In this document: positions 61,070 to 64,000 of the stretch, piece after piece
How positions within the stretch are numbered: the first letter of the stretch is position 1
How the letters are laid out: each line of letters begins with the position of its first letter
From: Sindora glabra
Lineage: Eukaryota > Streptophyta > Magnoliopsida > Fabales > Fabaceae
Direction of reading: 5' to 3'
Assembly: GCA_020226215.1 (NCBI GenBank)
Contig: CM035228.1
Span: 63,027,989-63,091,988, forward strand
Length of the DNA stretch: 64,000 nucleotides
The notes under the pieces: model-generated
Databases searched by the model: none
Told to the model about the DNA's origin: nothing
What the model saw: the letters and a program-made list of their open reading frames with translations, nothing else
Program-made: the position numbers and the translations under genes

Positions 61070-61893
61070 TGTTATGTGTTTGCAATATAGAATTTAAAGG
61101 AAGTTAGGACAAATAGTTACCTTTAATTAAGTTTGCTTACAATAACAACTATTAGATAAGTATTTAAAGGGCTCCATTTAAAGTATTATATAGAAGGAAA
61201 TGCAAATCTCCAAAAGGATTGTTTGAACTTAAAGAGGGCAAGCTAATTAAACTAGACTTGGTTAAAGATGCTATTAAAAAGGTCCAACTTATTGGAGAAA
61301 GGTTACAAGCAACCCAGGATCAACAAAAGTCATATGCTAATATTTGTTAATGAGAATTAGAGTTGAAAGAAGGACAAGGAATGTTTTTCAAGGAATCACC
61401 CATAAGAGGTGTTATGTATTTTGATAAAAAGGGAAAGTTACCACCTTAATACATTGAACCTTTGAAAATTACAAAATAAGTAAGAAAGGTGGCATATTAA
61501 TTGGAATTACCTAATAGCATGAAACCTATACACTCGATTTTTTACATCTCCATGCTTCAAAAGTATATTCCAAATAAGTTAAATATGCTTAAAAGTGAAC
61601 AAGTTCAATTGGATAAAAAAATTGGCTTATGAGCAATGCCTAATAAAAATCCCAAATTTTCAAATTTGAAAACTTTAACCTAAGGAAGTGCCAATGATGA
61701 AAATTCTATAAGAAAGAGATGGAGAACAAGAAATAACTTAGTAGTTAGAAATAATAATACAAAAGAAATACCATAAGTTATTTAGTAAGACTTAACTTTG
61801 ATTTGATTAGATAAAATAGGTTGTTAATAATTTTGTCCCTTTTTATCCTTTGAACAAAAAATTTAAGGATGAATTTTGTTAAATGAGAGAACT
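61070..61893 (+). pseudogene. Tekay-like integrase C-terminal remnant
   Basis: Reads FAYNNNYQISIK-type text near 61120, LVKDAIKKVQLIGERLQATQ then QQKSYAN near 61260-61340, FKESPIRGVMYFDKKGKLPP near 61390-61440, and HSIFYISMLQKYIPNK near 61530, the usual end-of-integrase order. The zinc domain and catalytic core expected before it are absent: only about 100 bp separate it from RNase H debris. A chromodomain is not recognisable. A purine-rich stretch ends at 61893. Confidence 0.7.
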
Positions 61894-64000
61894 TGCGACA
61901 TCTACTAAAAACCCAACTAACTAGATCATTAGTAGACATAACCAAGGAAATGATAGAACCAATATAGCACAATTAGAATAAGAAATTAAGTCAAATTAGA
62001 TTTTTATAATAAACCAAAAGTGAAAAAACTTCAAAAAAGGAGCGCTTTAGTGAACTATTTTTTCATTGAAGAGCCTAAATAAATTAAAAAGGTGAAAAAT
62101 AAGCTAAAGCCTAATTCAAAATCATGAGAATTTTCATACCACAAAATGAGTTTTAATTTTTCAAGAAAATATGATTCATTAAAATCTTGAGATAATTTAA
62201 ATCATAAAGATATAATTATTTTCTTAAATTATGAAGTTCTAAAATAGCAGGGTGGAAATCCACCAATGCCATCTTCTATTGATCAGTATTCCCGCCAAAT
62301 TGGTAAGAAAAAATTTTTGTTTTCACTAACTTTGGCATTCAATATTAAAAGCATATAACCTAGTATATTTATTGATTATTTATATAGATCCATAAGGCCT
62401 AAAACATATTTATATTCCACATACTAGTAGTTAATTAACCTTTATCTATATGATTTCATATTTCGATTAACATGTTAAGTTACAACCATATGCATAAACA
62501 CATAAGTATGTTTGTAGGATTTTTCCACAAATTATATTCTTGCTAAGTATTTTTTTTTAAAAGAAATTCTACTCATAATCTTAAATTAACATTTTAGTAT
62601 TAAAAATGCCTCGTATATAGTTGTGAGTATTGCATATGGAAAATATTTTATAAAAGTTTCTAATTTTTAAGTATTATTTATTCTTTCAACGAACTTCCTC
62701 AATTTGTTTTTATGAAATATCATTTAAAGAAATTCTATTTTCTTGAATTATCTTCCATAAAAAATATCTTGGAGGATATATTTTCCATAAATTAAGAATC
62801 CATTCCTAGATTATACAATACCCTAATTTTTAATCAGTTATTGATAAAATCTTCAAGTTTTACTAATTTGATCATATTCTATTGTGTTTTTTTTTATTTA
62901 AACTTACTATCATTAAGTTAAAAAAAGCCAATCATCTTTAAAATCCATATATGCCATGGTTTTACAAGGAAAAAATTCTAAGAAAAAATTTCAAATCATA
63001 TTTTCAAATATTTTAAGAATTTATCTATTTTAAAAATTTGTTAAAAATCAAATGCACTTCTTCTAAGTAATGCAAGTGCACTATTTTTAATAAGAAAGAG
63101 GCAGAAGCATAGTACTAGTTTTCATTCAATATCAAGAAAATTTTTTATTACAAGTTCCTAACAATCTTCTAAAGTTATCATTTTCACACTTTTCAAGAAA
63201 AAGATATCTTACTTTTTTTTATTTTATAAATGTTTCTTTCATCAATTAATTCTTTTTTGAGAAATAAAACTTATGGGTTTTCTCTATATAACAATACCAT
63301 CATATTTATATAATTAGAAAAATACAAATAACCCCTATTAACTATGAGATGGTTGCAATTTACCCTTTGAACTATAAAAACTCGAATTTTACCCTTACAA
63401 CTATATAAAATTTATATTTTACCCCCACCATTACAAGTTAACAAAATTTATCAAGAAAACTACTGCTATAATATTTCACTTACTGATAGTTGAAAACTAT
63501 CACTATATTCATTAAATTTTTTTAAAAAAATTCACTTAGCAATGATTTATAAATTGCTGCTAAGTGATTGTGGATGATAGTAGCGATTATAAATCACCAC
63601 TAAGTATTACTACCATTAACTTGGTAATGGTGGGGGTCAAATGGAAGTTTTATATAGTTTCAAAGGGTAAATTTCAAGTTTCCATAGTTCAAGGAAGTAA
63701 AATACAACCACTCCATAGTTGGTGGGGTTATTTGCATTTTTTCTCTTATATAATTGTTACCCACCACAATGTCTTATATTTTTTTTAAAAAAATGTTACT
63801 TATATAATTTCAATTCGAGTTAAAATTTCAATAGTTTTCCCTGCATCTAATTGTTTAACCACTTACAATTTATTCCAGCTTTCTAATGTAATTTGAAATA
63901 TATTATTTTGTATAAAAAATTTATTAATCAAAATATCCTCAAGTTTTCCTTTTTTATGAAAATAGCCAAAAGAAAGTTAAGAAAGCCCTATGAGGATGTT
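61894..64000 (+). repeat. Tekay-like 3' LTR, partial
   Basis: Begins TGCGACATCTACTAAAAACC. It matches 51110-51350 and 51790-51925, then jumps to text equal to 54185 onward (GTTCTAAAATAG), so about 2.26 kb of the left LTR is missing here. The last bases match about 55450-55475, so only some 55 bp of the LTR lie beyond the window. Confidence 0.8.
63316..63745. mobile_element. Mutator-like MITE (430 bp) in the Tekay-like 3' LTR
   Basis: Flanked by the perfect 10-bp duplication TTATATAATT (63306-63315 and 63746-63755). The ends are imperfect inverted repeats: AGAAAAATACAAATAACCCC on the left and, read inward on the other strand, GAGAAAAAATGCAAATAACC on the right, with further complementarity for about 90 bp. 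The 9-11 bp duplication size is characteristic of Mutator-like transposons. It has no coding capacity. The left LTR lacks it, so it inserted after the host element. Confidence 0.88.

Overview
This is a plant nuclear window: AT-rich, with one spliced gene at the left edge and a dense nest of decayed retroelements over the rest. The gene is on the minus strand. Four exons with consensus splice sites encode the N-terminal part of a TONNEAU1 (TON1) protein, a plant cytoskeleton protein related to the centrosomal FOP family. A seed plant, most likely a eudicot, fits both the gene and the repeats; the species cannot be fixed from the sequence. No tRNA, rRNA, CRISPR array or other intact cellular gene was found.

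Layout. 1-3531: 5' part of TON1 (its 3' end lies before base 1), with its promoter region up to about 3790. 3790-4704: AT-rich intergenic DNA. 4710-11646: full-length, coding-dead Ty3/gypsy element on the minus strand (E1; 618-bp LTRs, target duplication CTTTC), with CRM-chromovirus-like protein motifs. 11652-13194 and 23500-23790: two halves of a degenerate tandem repeat of about 97 bp with an inverted-repeat core. It is split by a second, older gypsy element of the same lineage (E2, 13195-23499, minus). E2 itself carries two solo LTRs (15470-17041 and 20030-21410), each with a perfect 5-bp target duplication. About 24250-25200: LINE 3' remnant, minus strand.

26000-43784: an old minus-strand LTR element with no recognisable gag-pol (L2). 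Its left LTR was invaded by another non-coding, LARD-like element (X1, 28239-36865) with LTRs of about 2.66 kb. 43785-51109: a LINE on the plus strand. It is interrupted by a minus-strand solo LTR of the X family (44241-48034), which is itself interrupted by a solo LTR carrying a CACGGGG-rich palindrome array (46396-47866). 51110-64000: a Tekay/Del-like gypsy element on the plus strand with a 4.4-kb left LTR. An X-family solo LTR (57905-60164) sits inside its reverse transcriptase and a Mutator-like MITE (63316-63745) inside its right LTR, which runs off the window.

How the parts relate: the order of insertion can be read from nesting and target duplications. The X family has no coding capacity here. 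It shares the primer-binding site type and the sequence just before the 3' LTR with the Tekay-like element, which suggests that Tekay-type proteins mobilised it. The most interesting pattern is that all four X-family LTRs carry a cluster of short palindromes at the same offset (about 0.8-1.2 kb from the LTR start), yet the palindrome sequence differs between copies. All boundaries, divergence counts and assignments were made by eye.
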